Positions 19,170-28,823 of a DNA stretch of 64,000 bases are shown piece by piece. Made by a program: the position numbers and the translations under genes. Each line of letters opens with the position of its first letter. Within the stretch, counting starts at the first letter, position 1. The notes below the pieces were generated by a model. It worked only from the letters and a program-made list of their open reading frames with translations. It did no database searches and had not been told where the DNA came from. The stretch covers positions 248,001 to 312,000 of the forward strand of contig NZ_FSRI01000001.1 in NCBI RefSeq assembly GCF_900141775.1. The letters are read 5' to 3'. The stretch comes from Salinivibrio sp. ES.052 (lineage in GTDB: Bacteria > Pseudomonadota > Gammaproteobacteria > Enterobacterales > Vibrionaceae).

Positions 19170-20005
19170 CGAAACGAACTTTACTGGCAACCTGGATCTT
19201 GGTCGCGGCAACGTTATTTACCTCTTTTGCATTTGCCGAGCAAGAAGCCACCCCATCCCAAGAACGTATCACGACCGAGTCGATTAACGAGGGCGGTGAA
19301 GCGGTTCGTTTAGAGACTCAACGGAACACCGGGGGAGGGATCCCTGCCGTTACCATGCAAGTGAATCCCGATGGTAGTGAAGACTACTCGGTGACATTGC
19401 AAATTTTGGCGTTGATGACGGCGCTGGGTTTTTTGCCCGCGGTCGTCATTTTAATGACGTCTTTTACGCGGATAGTGGTAGTCATGTCCATACTGCGTCA
19501 AGCGATGGGGCTGCAGCAAACGCCATCCAACCAGGTGATTATTGGTATCTCCATGTTTTTGACGTTGTTTATTATGTCGCCTGTGATCGACCGAATGAAC
19601 ACCGAGGCGATTCAGCCTTACATTAATGAGCAGGTCACAGCCCGTGAGGCTTTTGATCGTGTTCAGGTTCCTTTACGAGAGTTTATGCTCCGACAAACGC
19701 GTGTCAAAGATTTGGAAACCTTCGTCAATATGTCAGGGGCGCAAGTGGATGAGCCTGAGCAGGTACCGATGACAGTCCTGATCCCTGCATTTGTCACATC
19801 AGAACTTAAAACGGCCTTCCAAATCGGATTTATGCTGTTCTTGCCATTTTTGGTTATTGATTTGGTGGTTGCGTCCGTATTGATGGCGATGGGTATGATG
19901 ATGCTGTCACCCATGATCGTGTCATTACCGTTTAAATTGATGCTTTTTGTCTTGGTTGACGGGTGGAACCTCATACTTTCTACCTTAGCAGCCAGTTTCG
20001 GCTAA
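19166..20005 (+). CDS. fliP: Flagellar export gate protein FliP
   Basis: A 279-residue core channel subunit with a cleavable signal peptide (cut near AFA-EQEA, about residue 24), a periplasmic stretch and four membrane segments. Family blocks are [23 protein letters not shown] (seen in two parts) and [18 protein letters not shown]. The FliP5-FliQ4-FliR1 assembly forms the export conduit; fliQ and fliR follow immediately. Confidence 0.96.
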   Translation: MTKRTLLATWILVAATLFTSFAFAEQEATPSQERITTESINEGGEAVRLETQRNTGGGIPAVTMQVNPDGSEDYSVTLQILALMTALGFLPAVVILMTSFTRIVVVMSILRQAMGLQQTPSNQVIIGISMFLTLFIMSPVIDRMNTEAIQPYINEQVTAREAFDRVQVPLREFMLRQTRVKDLETFVNMSGAQVDEPEQVPMTVLIPAFVTSELKTAFQIGFMLFLPFLVIDLVVASVLMAMGMMMLSPMIVSLPFKLMLFVLVDGWNLILSTLAASFG

Positions 20006-20016
20006 AGGAGGCAGCG

Positions 20017-20286
20017 GTGGCCCCAGAAGCGTTTGTTGAACTTTTCCAAGATGCCCTCTACCTGGTTCTGCTGCTCGTTTCCGCGATCGTTGTTCCAGGC
20101 TTATTAGTCGGCTTGATTGTCGCTGTCTTCCAGGCGGCGACCTCCATCAACGAGCAAACACTCAGTTTTCTTCCCCGTTTGATTGCCACTTTTATCGCAC
20201 TGATGTTTTTTGGTCATTGGATGACGAGGATGTTGATGGAATATTTCTATCGCTTGATTGATCACATTCCCACCATCTTGTACTGA
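20017..20286 (+). CDS. fliQ: Flagellar export gate protein FliQ
   Basis: An 89-residue protein with two membrane helices (about 15-38 and 50-75), the standard FliQ length. The GTG at 20017 (MAPEAFVELFQ) follows AAAGGAGG at the right distance. A longer frame opening at 19963 overlaps fliP and is rejected. Confidence 0.94.
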   Translation: MAPEAFVELFQDALYLVLLLVSAIVVPGLLVGLIVAVFQAATSINEQTLSFLPRLIATFIALMFFGHWMTRMLMEYFYRLIDHIPTILY

Positions 20287-20297
20287 CGGGAAGGCGT

Positions 20298-21086
20298 ATG
20301 GAATATCCTGCCTCGGTAATTTTATCCTGGATGGCCAACTACTTTTGGCCGTTTACGCGTATCTCTTCAATGATGATGGCGATGACCTTTTTTGGTGCCC
20401 GTTTTGTGCCTGTTCGGGTCCGTTTATACCTTTCCCTTGCGATTACGTTTGCAGTGATGCCGGCATTACCTGCGGTGCCAGCACGCATCGAGTTAGTGTC
20501 ATTCGAAGGGTTTACGATACTCGCTCAGCAAGTGGTGATTGGCGTGGCAATGGGGCTAGTTACCCAATTTATTACCCAAACCTTTGTGATACTTGGGCAG
20601 ATATTGGGGATGCAATCCAGTTTGGGGTTTGCGTCAATGGTTGATCCGGCCAATGGTCAAAATACGCCGTTGTTAGGGCAGTTTTACCTTTTTTTGGCGG
20701 TGATGTTATTTCTCTCCACTGATGGGCATTTGAAAATGCTTAACCTGGTGGTGATGAGTTTTGATACGCTACCGATCGGGGAGATGATTGGCGCGGCTGA
20801 CTACCGTGGCTTAGCGGGATGGTTCGGAATAATGTTCCAGGTCGCACTGAGCATTTCACTGGCAGGCGTGATCGCACTGCTGGTGGTTAATTTATCGTTT
20901 GGTGTGATGACACGCGCTGCCCCACAGCTCAATATCTTCTCACTTGGCTTCGCATTTGCATTGTTGATGGGGTTACTGATCAGTTGGTATCTGCTGTTCG
21001 GTATGTTGACGCATTACAACAATCATTGGCAAACGGGGCTCAATCAAATTTGCTCCTTGATTCGAATAAATTGTGAGCTTAACTAA
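20298..21086 (+). CDS. fliR: Flagellar export gate protein FliR
   Basis: A 262-residue polytopic membrane protein with about five or six hydrophobic helices and the family segment GMQSSLGFASMVDPANGQNTP split across the middle (around residues 108-126). It closes the FliPQR conduit and contacts FlhB. Its TAA overlaps the flhB ATG (TAATG). Confidence 0.94.
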   Translation: MEYPASVILSWMANYFWPFTRISSMMMAMTFFGARFVPVRVRLYLSLAITFAVMPALPAVPARIELVSFEGFTILAQQVVIGVAMGLVTQFITQTFVILGQILGMQSSLGFASMVDPANGQNTPLLGQFYLFLAVMLFLSTDGHLKMLNLVVMSFDTLPIGEMIGAADYRGLAGWFGIMFQVALSISLAGVIALLVVNLSFGVMTRAAPQLNIFSLGFAFALLMGLLISWYLLFGMLTHYNNHWQTGLNQICSLIRINCELN

Positions 21087-22222
21087 TGGCAGAGAGCGAC
21101 GGTCAGGAAAGAACAGAAGACGCCACCCCCCGAAGGCAGGAGCAGGCGCGGGAAAAGGGCCAAGTACCGCGCTCAAGAGAACTGGCTTCTGTTGCCGTAT
21201 TGGTGGTGGGCGCGATCAGCTTGATGTGGTTTGGCCAGGCTCTGGGCGAAGCCTTAATGGCATTGATGACGCGTTTATTTACTCTTTCGCGCGCAGAGAT
21301 CTTCGATAGTTCAGAGTTGATGCTCGTCATTGTGGGCGAACTGCTGCATCTTATTTTGCCTCTTGGATTGATTTTGACTGTCTTGTTCGTCTCGGGTCTC
21401 ATTGGCGCGGCAGGCTTAGGCGGAGTCAGTTTTTCCTGGGAGGCTGCGCGACCGAAGTTGTCAAAAATGAGTCCTATCTCTGGTTTCAAGCGCATGTTTG
21501 GTACCCAAGGCTTGGTTGAGCTTTTAAAATCGATTCTGAAAGTATTGCTGGTAAGTGGCGTGGCGGCTTACTTGGTCTATATCAATTTGGAAGAGTTTTT
21601 TGAACTCACCATTGATACCTTTCCTAGCAACTTGTATCACGCTCTCGATATATTACTGAATTTTGTGTTGTTGGTGTGCTGTTCGCTATTGCTGGTGGTG
21701 GTGATTGATGTGCCATTCCAGATCTGGCAGCACAACGAGCAATTGAAAATGACCAAACAAGAGGTCAAAGACGAGCACAAAGAAACCGAGGGTAGCCCAG
21801 AAGTGAAAGGGCGGATCCGCATGTTGCAACGAGAAATGGCACAACGCCGTATGATGGCCGACGTGCCTCAGGCGGATGTAGTGGTGACCAACCCGGAGCA
21901 TTATTCGGTCGCACTGCGTTATAACAGTGATATGGACAGTGCCCCTGTCGTGATAGCCAAAGGGTCTGATTTCACGGCATTGAAGATCCGTGAGATTGCG
22001 GCTGAATACGATATTGCCATTGTGCCGGCGCCACCACTTGCTCGTGCACTGTATTTTAGTACTGAGCTTGAGCAACAGATCCCCGATGGTCTCTTTACGG
22101 CCGTTGCACAGGTACTGGCATATGTCTTTCAGCTTAAGCAATACAAAAAAGGGCGGGGTCGGCGACCCACACGTCCCGAAGATGTTTACTTACCCATCCC
22201 CACGGATCTGCAACGCGACTAG
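21086..22222 (+). CDS. flhB: Flagellar export switch protein FlhB
   Basis: A 378-residue export-gate protein with a basic N-terminus, four membrane helices (about 30-210) and a cytosolic domain that self-cleaves to switch export from rod/hook to filament substrates. The cleavage loop reads NPEH (within VVTNPEHYSVALRY) rather than the common NPTH; the scissile Asn-Pro pair is intact. Last gene of the fliK to flhB run; flhA follows after 138 bases with its own sigma-54 site. A free-standing homologue of its C-terminal domain is at 35041-35337. Confidence 0.95.
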   Translation: MAESDGQERTEDATPRRQEQAREKGQVPRSRELASVAVLVVGAISLMWFGQALGEALMALMTRLFTLSRAEIFDSSELMLVIVGELLHLILPLGLILTVLFVSGLIGAAGLGGVSFSWEAARPKLSKMSPISGFKRMFGTQGLVELLKSILKVLLVSGVAAYLVYINLEEFFELTIDTFPSNLYHALDILLNFVLLVCCSLLLVVVIDVPFQIWQHNEQLKMTKQEVKDEHKETEGSPEVKGRIRMLQREMAQRRMMADVPQADVVVTNPEHYSVALRYNSDMDSAPVVIAKGSDFTALKIREIAAEYDIAIVPAPPLARALYFSTELEQQIPDGLFTAVAQVLAYVFQLKQYKKGRGRRPTRPEDVYLPIPTDLQRD

Positions 22223-22271
22223 CGAGGCCGCATCGCCTGTGCCAAAAAGCTGACACATCATCCGTTTTTTC

Positions 22272-22287
22272 TGGCGTAAAAATTGCT
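22272..22287 (+). promoter_or_regulatory. Sigma-54 promoter of flhA operon
   Basis: TGGCGTAAAAATTGCT, with exact -24/-12 spacing and a perfect TTGCT half, 73 bases before the flhA ATG. It should drive flhAFG-fliA and probably the che genes. Confidence 0.78.
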
Positions 22288-22360
22288 TCCTTTGCATTCC
22301 CGTTTTGTTTGCGCGAGGCGAATGGCCTGCGTTCACCGATCATGGATGTAAACGCTCAAC

Positions 22361-24466
22361 ATGTTAAAAGCCAACTGGCGATTGCCATTTTCTGACAAGG
22401 TGCCTTACCACCGGCTAGGGGCGATGCCGGCTATCGGCGCCCCTGCGCTGGTATTAGCCACCTTGGCGATGGTGGTACTTCCTGTACCACCAATGCTTCT
22501 CGATTTGATGTTTTCGTTTAACATCGCTTTATCGCTAATTGTTTTGCTAGTCACCATTTATACACGTCGTCCGTTAGAGTTTGCAGCCTTTCCTGCCGTG
22601 TTGTTGATCGCAACGTTAATGCGGCTTGCGCTAAATGTGGCCTCTACTCGAGTGGTATTACTCTATGGTCACGAAGGCCCCGATGCTGCTGGTCAGGTGA
22701 TCGGCGCATTTGGTTCGGTGGTGATTGGTGGTAACTATGCGGTCGGCTTGGTGGTTTTCCTGATTTTGATGATCATTAACTTCATGGTCGTCACCAAAGG
22801 TGCAGGCCGGATTTCCGAGGTGACCGCCCGTTTCACCTTGGATGCGCTCCCGGGAAAACAAATGGCGATTGATGCTGATTTGAACGCCGGCCTGATTGAT
22901 CAAGAGCAAGCTCGTTCCCGCCGACAAGAAGTGACGCAAGAAGCCGACTTCTACGGCTCAATGGATGGTGCGTCCAAGTTTGTAAAAGGTGATGCAATCG
23001 CCGGCATTTTGATTTTGTTTATCAATATTGTTGGCGGGCTTTCCATAGGGATGGCACAGCACGGTTTGGGCTTTTCGGAAGCGCTTGAGGTCTATACCTT
23101 ATTAACCATCGGTGATGGCCTGGTCGCACAAATCCCATCGCTGCTGTTGTCCATTGGTGCCGCTATTATGGTGACGCGCCAAAATACCGAAGAGGACATG
23201 GGTCAACAGGTGGTTTTCCAGCTGTTTGATAACCCTCGCGCGCTGATGATTGCTACTGGTATTCTCTCCGTGATGGGGGTTGTACCGGGCATGCCTCACA
23301 TACCTTTTTTGTTTTTAGCGCTGATGTGCGGAGGGTTGGCATATTGGAAGTACCAGCAATATCAAAAAGCACAACAAGCACCTGAGCAGAGCGATCTGCC
23401 TGAAGCTGCGCCAGCCAAACCTAAAGAGCTGTCATGGGACGATGTTCAGCCTGTTGATGTGATCGGTTTAGAGGTTGGGTATCGCTTGATCGCCATGGTT
23501 GATAGAGACCAAGGCGGGGAGTTATTGGATAGAGTTAAAGGGGTGCGTAAAAAATTATCACAAGACTTTGGCTTTTTGATCCCACCGGTACATATCCGCG
23601 ATAACCTTGAACTGCCTCCGCACAATTATCGCATCACATTGATGGGGGTCGCTGTTGGCGAGGCGGAAGTCCATCCTCAGCATGAACTCGCCATCAACCC
23701 CGGACAGGTGTTTGGTCCCATTGATGGAGAGCCTACTCGAGATCCTGCTTTTGGTTTAGAAGCCGTCTGGATAGAACCTAGCCAACGTGAACATGCACAA
23801 GCCTTAGGTTATACGGTGGTCGATTCGGCGACGGTATTGGCAACACATCTTAGTCAGATGTTGACCAACAATGCTGAACGGTTACTGGGTCACGAGGAAG
23901 CGCAGAATCTGATTGATATGCTGGGTAAACAAGTCCCTCGTTTGGTGGAAGGCCTTATTCCTGATCAAATCCCGCTGAGTGTCTTGGTGAAAGTGCTACA
24001 AAACCTGCTGAGTGAAGCCATCCCTATTCGCGATATTCGCACTATCGTGCAAACCATGGCGGAGTACACAGGAAAGAGTCAAGATCCCGACATATTAACG
24101 GCAGCGACGCGTATTGCGCTTCGTCGCTTAATCGTCCAAGAAATCAATGGTAGTGCTCCTGAGTTACCGGTTATCACGCTTGTTCCTGAACTGGAACAGA
24201 TGTTGCATAAAACTATGCAGGCATCGGGGGGGGAATCAACAGGCATCGAACCCGGTCTCGCTGAACGGCTACAGTCTTCGTTGGCTGACGCGACGCAGCA
24301 GCAAGAATTGCAGGGCGAGCCTGCGGTATTACTGACGTCTGGTGTGCTGAGGGCTACGTTAGCGAAATTCGTCAAGAATACGATACCGACATTACGAGTG
24401 TTGTCTTATCAAGAAGTGCCTGATGAGAAACAGATTCGCATCGTCAACGCAGTTGGCAACAATTAA
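22361..24466 (+). CDS. flhA: Flagellar export protein FlhA
   Basis: A 701-residue main export gate. Eight predicted membrane helices (about 25-325) contain the conserved FHIPEP-family blocks RPLEFAAFPAVLLIATLMRL (in part) and the GKQMAIDADLNAG loop; a linker near 340-365 leads to the cytosolic nonameric ring (about 370-700) that docks chaperone-substrate complexes and FliJ. The ATG at 22361 is the only plausible start. It begins the flhA-flhF-flhG-fliA unit. Confidence 0.97.
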   Translation: MLKANWRLPFSDKVPYHRLGAMPAIGAPALVLATLAMVVLPVPPMLLDLMFSFNIALSLIVLLVTIYTRRPLEFAAFPAVLLIATLMRLALNVASTRVVLLYGHEGPDAAGQVIGAFGSVVIGGNYAVGLVVFLILMIINFMVVTKGAGRISEVTARFTLDALPGKQMAIDADLNAGLIDQEQARSRRQEVTQEADFYGSMDGASKFVKGDAIAGILILFINIVGGLSIGMAQHGLGFSEALEVYTLLTIGDGLVAQIPSLLLSIGAAIMVTRQNTEEDMGQQVVFQLFDNPRALMIATGILSVMGVVPGMPHIPFLFLALMCGGLAYWKYQQYQKAQQAPEQSDLPEAAPAKPKELSWDDVQPVDVIGLEVGYRLIAMVDRDQGGELLDRVKGVRKKLSQDFGFLIPPVHIRDNLELPPHNYRITLMGVAVGEAEVHPQHELAINPGQVFGPIDGEPTRDPAFGLEAVWIEPSQREHAQALGYTVVDSATVLATHLSQMLTNNAERLLGHEEAQNLIDMLGKQVPRLVEGLIPDQIPLSVLVKVLQNLLSEAIPIRDIRTIVQTMAEYTGKSQDPDILTAATRIALRRLIVQEINGSAPELPVITLVPELEQMLHKTMQASGGESTGIEPGLAERLQSSLADATQQQELQGEPAVLLTSGVLRATLAKFVKNTIPTLRVLSYQEVPDEKQIRIVNAVGNN

Positions 24467-24491
24467 CATCGTTTATGAGTAGGGCAGTGCT

Positions 24492-26027
24492 TTGAAAATA
24501 AAACGTTTTTTTGCAAAAGATATGAGAGCTGCGCTGAGCCAAGTAAAAGAAGAACTGGGCGCAGACGCAGTGATTATGTCTAACAAAAAAGTGACGGGAG
24601 GCGTGGAAATCGTCGCGGCAGTTGATGCAGAAACTGAACCAATGCCTGATAAGCCCGCCCCGAAGGCCCAACAGCAGTCTGCGCAGGCTTATTCCCAGGC
24701 ACACCGCCAACTCGCTGACGATCAAGTTCAACTGCGTCAACGCCAGCAAAGTGGCACGCGTCAGGGGGGACATTCTAAACGTCCACCACGTTTCTCAGCG
24801 ATGCTTGACGAGTATCGCGATCGCTCTCAGCAGGCAGAGCCAGAAACAGAAGCGGACTCTTTGACCGCGTTGTTGCAACGTCAGCAACAGCCATCGGGAA
24901 AAGGATCCTCCTCTTCGTCCAATGGAGAGCGCTCATCGGCGCTGGGGCGTGGGTATGAACCGCGCCGCCAGTTGAAAAGTAACGGTCGTTCAGGGTGGCA
25001 AGATGCAGCACCGAAACCCGGCACGGCGAATACTAGACCTCAACTTGATCCGTCTCGTTTTGAAGGCCGTCAGTCACAAGCTTCTGAGAAAGAAATTGAT
25101 GCCATGCGTCAAGAAATGGCCTCGATTAGAAGCTTACTCGAGCATCAGTTATCTGGGTTGATGTGGCAAGAAGTCGAGCGTCGAGAGCCTTTACGTGCGA
25201 TGTTAATCAAGCGTCTAGAGCGTATGGGGCTATCTTCCGAGTTGGCTGATCAATTAGCGTGTTACATCCCAGAAGAGACGCCGCCTAACGAGGCCTGGCA
25301 AGCATTGCTGGATCTAGTGGCAGACCAAGTGATCACTGTGGATGAAAATATGCTGGAAACCGGTGGTGTGATTGCTTTGCTTGGCCCGACAGGAGTCGGA
25401 AAGACGACCACGATTGCCAAGTTAGCCGCTCGTGCCGCGATGGAGTTTGGTCCTGAAGACATTGCACTGGTGACGACTGACACTTTTCGAATCGGAGCAC
25501 ATGAGCAGCTTGCCACTTATGGCCGGATCCTTGGCTGCCCTGTGAAAGTGGCTAAAGATGCGGATGAACTTGCCGATATCCTCTATCAACTACGTCATAG
25601 ACGCTTGATATTGTTAGATACCGCCGGCATGGGACAGCGTGATCTTCGCTTGTCCGAGCAGCTTGATACCTTGATGCAAAACAGCGGTTCACATATTCGT
25701 AGCCTGCTGGTACTACCGGCGACCTCACAACGTCGCGTGCTGCAAGAAACCATCGAACATTTTCGCCGTATCCCGTTATCGGGATGTGTACTGACCAAAT
25801 TGGATGAATCGCTCAGCCTCGGTGAGCTGTTGTGTGTCACCATCGAAAATGCCCTGCCTGTTGCCTATTTAGCTGACGGGCAACGTGTGCCGGAAGACAT
25901 CCGCCAAGCGACAGGACAATTCCTGGTAGGAAAAGCCAGTGAGATGTTGGAATCGGGTGCGGATCAGCACAATCACTTCTGGAACAGTGATGTCCCAGAA
26001 TCGAATGGGGCGGACTTTTATGATTGA
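24492..26027 (+). CDS. flhF: Polar flagellum placement GTPase FlhF (TTG start)
   Basis: A 511-residue SRP-type GTPase that marks the old pole and recruits the first flagellar components. The N-terminal B domain starts KIKRFFAKDMRAALSQVKEE, a long Gln/Arg/Ser-rich linker follows (about 55-190), then the NG domain with G1 GPTGVGKT (298-305), G3 DTAGMGQRD and G4 TKLDES. The conserved N-terminus leaves only the TTG at 24492 as start (next in-frame ATG removes 11 conserved residues); the upstream AGGGC is a weak ribosome site. Both features suggest limited translation of a dosage-sensitive protein. Confidence 0.95.
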   Translation: MKIKRFFAKDMRAALSQVKEELGADAVIMSNKKVTGGVEIVAAVDAETEPMPDKPAPKAQQQSAQAYSQAHRQLADDQVQLRQRQQSGTRQGGHSKRPPRFSAMLDEYRDRSQQAEPETEADSLTALLQRQQQPSGKGSSSSSNGERSSALGRGYEPRRQLKSNGRSGWQDAAPKPGTANTRPQLDPSRFEGRQSQASEKEIDAMRQEMASIRSLLEHQLSGLMWQEVERREPLRAMLIKRLERMGLSSELADQLACYIPEETPPNEAWQALLDLVADQVITVDENMLETGGVIALLGPTGVGKTTTIAKLAARAAMEFGPEDIALVTTDTFRIGAHEQLATYGRILGCPVKVAKDADELADILYQLRHRRLILLDTAGMGQRDLRLSEQLDTLMQNSGSHIRSLLVLPATSQRRVLQETIEHFRRIPLSGCVLTKLDESLSLGELLCVTIENALPVAYLADGQRVPEDIRQATGQFLVGKASEMLESGADQHNHFWNSDVPESNGADFYD

Positions 26028-26907
26028 GACAACCATGCAAGATCAAGCAAGCGGCCTCCGCCGTTTAACCAACCCGTCACGCACCAAGGTGATTACCGTA
26101 ACTGGCGGTAAAGGTGGCGTAGGAAAGACTAATGTCACGCTAGGGATGGCCGCGTCCATGGCTCGCCAAGGTAAAAAAGTCATGGTACTGGATGCCGATC
26201 TTGGCCTCGCGAATGTGGATGTATTACTCGGCTTGCGGGCGGGTAAAAACCTGTCTCATGTCCTTCAAGGAGCCTGTGATCTCAAAGATATTATTCTGGA
26301 AGGTCCACATGGTATGAAAATCGTCCCCGCCTCGTCCGGCCTTCAAGGTATGACTGAGCTAACACCGGCACAACATGCTGGTTTAATTCGTGCTTTTGGT
26401 ACACTCGAAGAAGAGGTTGATGTACTCTTAGTGGACACTGCCGCAGGGATCTCAGATATGGTACTGAGCTTCTCGCGAGCGGCTCAAGATGTCGTTATCG
26501 TGGTCTGTGATGAGCCGACATCGATAACCGATGCGTACGCGTTGATTAAAGTGCTCAGCCGTGAACACGGGGTCACACGCTTCAAAGTCGTTGCAAATAT
26601 GGTCAGAAGCTACCGTGAAGGGCGAGACTTGTTCACAAAATTAACGCGAGTTACTGAAAGGTTTCTCAATGCTAATCTAGAATTAGTAGCATGTGTTCCC
26701 GTTGACGAAAGGGTAAGACAAGCAGTGAGAAAACAAAAAGTTGTCATTGACGCATTTCCTCGCTCGCCCGCATCATTGGCGATGAATGCGCTGGCGAATA
26801 AAGCACTGACATGGCCAGTGCCACGAAATCCGGGAGGCCATCTGGAGTTTTTTGTTGAGCGATTGCTTGTCAAAAATGATGACGCAGGAGAGTTAATTCG
26901 TGAATAA
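26020..26907 (+). CDS. flhG: Flagellar number regulator FlhG (FleN), MinD-like ATPase
   Basis: A 295-residue MinD/ParA-type ATPase that restricts the cell to one polar flagellum by antagonising FlhF and FlrA. The N-terminus carries DQASGLR (8-14), matching the DQAxxLR motif known to stimulate FlhF GTPase. The deviant Walker A is KGGVGKT (31-37), followed by DADLGLANVD and DTAAGIS. The ATG at 26020 overlaps flhF by eight bases; an ATG at 26035 would cut just before the motif and is less likely. Confidence 0.95.
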   Translation: MIETTMQDQASGLRRLTNPSRTKVITVTGGKGGVGKTNVTLGMAASMARQGKKVMVLDADLGLANVDVLLGLRAGKNLSHVLQGACDLKDIILEGPHGMKIVPASSGLQGMTELTPAQHAGLIRAFGTLEEEVDVLLVDTAAGISDMVLSFSRAAQDVVIVVCDEPTSITDAYALIKVLSREHGVTRFKVVANMVRSYREGRDLFTKLTRVTERFLNANLELVACVPVDERVRQAVRKQKVVIDAFPRSPASLAMNALANKALTWPVPRNPGGHLEFFVERLLVKNDDAGELIRE

Positions 26908-27625
26908 AGCGCTCACGTATAGCCGCACAGGGGCAGATCGCCAAGCGGTACTTGAGCGTTATTCGAGTTTGGTCAAGCGCATCGCGCATCACTTGATGGG
27001 GCGCTTGCCACCGAGTGTTCAAGTAGAAGATTTGATCCAAGCTGGCATGATTGGCCTTCTTGAGGCGCAACAAAATTATGACCCTTCAAAAGGGGCGAGT
27101 TTTGAAACTTATGCGGGTATTCGTATTCGCGGTGCTATGCTGGATGATATGCGCCGCGGAGATTGGGTTCCACGGTCTGTCCACAAGGCGAGTCGAACGA
27201 TCAGTGATGCCATTGCATCGTTAGAAAAGACCTTGGGTCGAGACCCAACCGATGTGGAGGTGGCAAATAAGCTTGATATGAGCTTGGATCAATACCATCA
27301 AGCGCTTAACGATGTAAACTGTGGGCGATTGATCGGTATGGACGATTTGGGTGTCTCTGAAGATGCATTCACAACAGAGCGCCACCGTTACGACAATACT
27401 CCCTTTCAGGGTGTTGCTGAAGACAATTTCAAAGCCGCATTAGCGGGCGCGATCAAAAGTCTTCCTGAAAGAGAGGCGCTGGTGCTATCTCTTTATTATG
27501 ATGAGGAATTAAACCTCAAAGAGATAGGAGCAGTCATAGGGGTCAGTGAATCCCGAGTCTGTCAGATTCAAAGTCAGGCTACGCAACGTTTGAGAGCCAA
27601 GCTATCCGCTTGGCATAGTGAGTAA
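26900..27625 (+). CDS. fliA: Flagellar sigma factor FliA (sigma-28)
   Basis: A 241-residue sigma factor with region 2 (ERYSSLVKRIAHHLMGRLP, VEDLIQAGMIGLLEA, FETYAGIRIRGAMLD), region 3 and region 4 helix-turn-helix (LNLKEIGAVIGVSESRVCQI). It transcribes late genes from TAAA-N15-GCCGATAA promoters, one of which precedes the flagellin at 1102. It starts with GTG at 26900 inside the end of flhG. The anti-sigma FlgM is not in this window. Confidence 0.97.
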   Translation: MNKALTYSRTGADRQAVLERYSSLVKRIAHHLMGRLPPSVQVEDLIQAGMIGLLEAQQNYDPSKGASFETYAGIRIRGAMLDDMRRGDWVPRSVHKASRTISDAIASLEKTLGRDPTDVEVANKLDMSLDQYHQALNDVNCGRLIGMDDLGVSEDAFTTERHRYDNTPFQGVAEDNFKAALAGAIKSLPEREALVLSLYYDEELNLKEIGAVIGVSESRVCQIQSQATQRLRAKLSAWHSE

Positions 27626-27668
27626 GTAACTGTTTCGACAATAAAACGAGACCTCACCGGAGGCAACC

Positions 27669-28049
27669 TTGGATAAAAACATGAAAATTCTCGTTGTTGA
27701 TGATTTTTCAACAATGCGCCGTATCGTAAAGAATCTTCTTCGTGACTTAGGTTTCAACAATACCGTTGAAGCGGATGACGGCTTAACTGCGCTGCCAATC
27801 CTCAAAAAAGGCGGTATTGATTTTGTCGTGACCGATTGGAATATGCCTGGTATGCAGGGAATTGATCTGCTCAAAGAGATCCGTAAAGACGGTGATCTAA
27901 AGCACCTGCCTGTATTGATGATCACTGCCGAAGCGAAACGCGAGCAAATTGTAGAAGCCGCGCAAGCTGGCGTGAACGGTTACATTGTTAAACCTTTTAC
28001 TGCCGCTACGTTGAAAGAAAAGCTCGATAAAATTTTCGAGCGTATGTAA
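27669..28049 (+). CDS. cheY: Chemotaxis response regulator CheY (TTG start)
   Basis: A 126-residue single receiver domain: acid pair D11-D12, phospho-acceptor D56 ([12 protein letters not shown]), TAEAKRE switch and K108 (GYIVKPF). The phosphorylated form binds FliM and reverses the motor. The start chosen is TTG at 27669: CGGAGG ends six bases before it, whereas the first ATG (27681) would be 18 bases from that site. The TTG start also gives the usual family N-terminal length. First gene of cheYZAB. Confidence 0.95.
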   Translation: MDKNMKILVVDDFSTMRRIVKNLLRDLGFNNTVEADDGLTALPILKKGGIDFVVTDWNMPGMQGIDLLKEIRKDGDLKHLPVLMITAEAKREQIVEAAQAGVNGYIVKPFTAATLKEKLDKIFERM

Positions 28050-28079
28050 CTCACTAAGCGCACAGTAGAAGGAACCGCC

Positions 28080-28814
28080 ATGATCAATCTGGACCAAGCG
28101 AAACAATTGGTCGCGTATCTTGAAAGTGGAGAGCAAGATAACGCTAACACGCTTCTGACCGAGATAGCGAAAGAAGCGCGCGACCCACTATTTAATGAAG
28201 TGGGAAAGCTGACCCGCCAATTACACGATTCCATTGCTGATTTTCGTTTGGATCCCAGAGTGAGTGATTTGGCGAATGTTGATATCCCTGATGCGCGTGA
28301 TCGGCTGACCTACGTGATGGAAAAAACGGAATTGGCCGCCAATAAGACCATGGATTCGGTAGAACGAACCATGCCGATCGCGAGTGAGTTGCAAGAGAAT
28401 CTACAAGCAGTTCGGCCAAATTGGAACGGTCTGATGCGCGGTGAGATCGCCTTAGATGAGTTCAAATCTTTATGTCACAACATCGATGAATTATTGACGC
28501 AAGTCGAGGGGGGCGCGACGGAACTTCACGCCCACCTAACGGAAATTCTGATGGCACAAGATTTCCAAGACTTAACCGGTCAAGTGATTCGACGCGTCAT
28601 TGAATTGGTGCAAGAGGTTGAACAACAACTGGTAGAAATATTAACCGCCTTTGGCATGGATAGCGCTGAGAGAGAGTCTGCGTCGCTAACGAAATCAGAG
28701 GATACCACCGATAAGTCAGCCCCAGAGGGGCCGGTAATTCATCCTGAAGAGCGTGATGACGTTGTTCATAACCAAGATGATGTTGACGACTTATTATCGA
28801 GTTTGGGTTTTTAG
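28080..28814 (+). CDS. cheZ: Protein phosphatase CheZ
   Basis: A 244-residue phosphatase that dephosphorylates CheY-P. The long helical hairpin contains the catalytic segment MAQDFQDLTGQVIRRV with the conserved Asp and Gln, a variable acidic linker follows, and the extreme C-terminus (VDDLLSSLGF) is the CheY-binding peptide. It lies between cheY and cheA. Confidence 0.96.
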   Translation: MINLDQAKQLVAYLESGEQDNANTLLTEIAKEARDPLFNEVGKLTRQLHDSIADFRLDPRVSDLANVDIPDARDRLTYVMEKTELAANKTMDSVERTMPIASELQENLQAVRPNWNGLMRGEIALDEFKSLCHNIDELLTQVEGGATELHAHLTEILMAQDFQDLTGQVIRRVIELVQEVEQQLVEILTAFGMDSAERESASLTKSEDTTDKSAPEGPVIHPEERDDVVHNQDDVDDLLSSLGF

Positions 28815-28823
28815 AGGTGCGCT

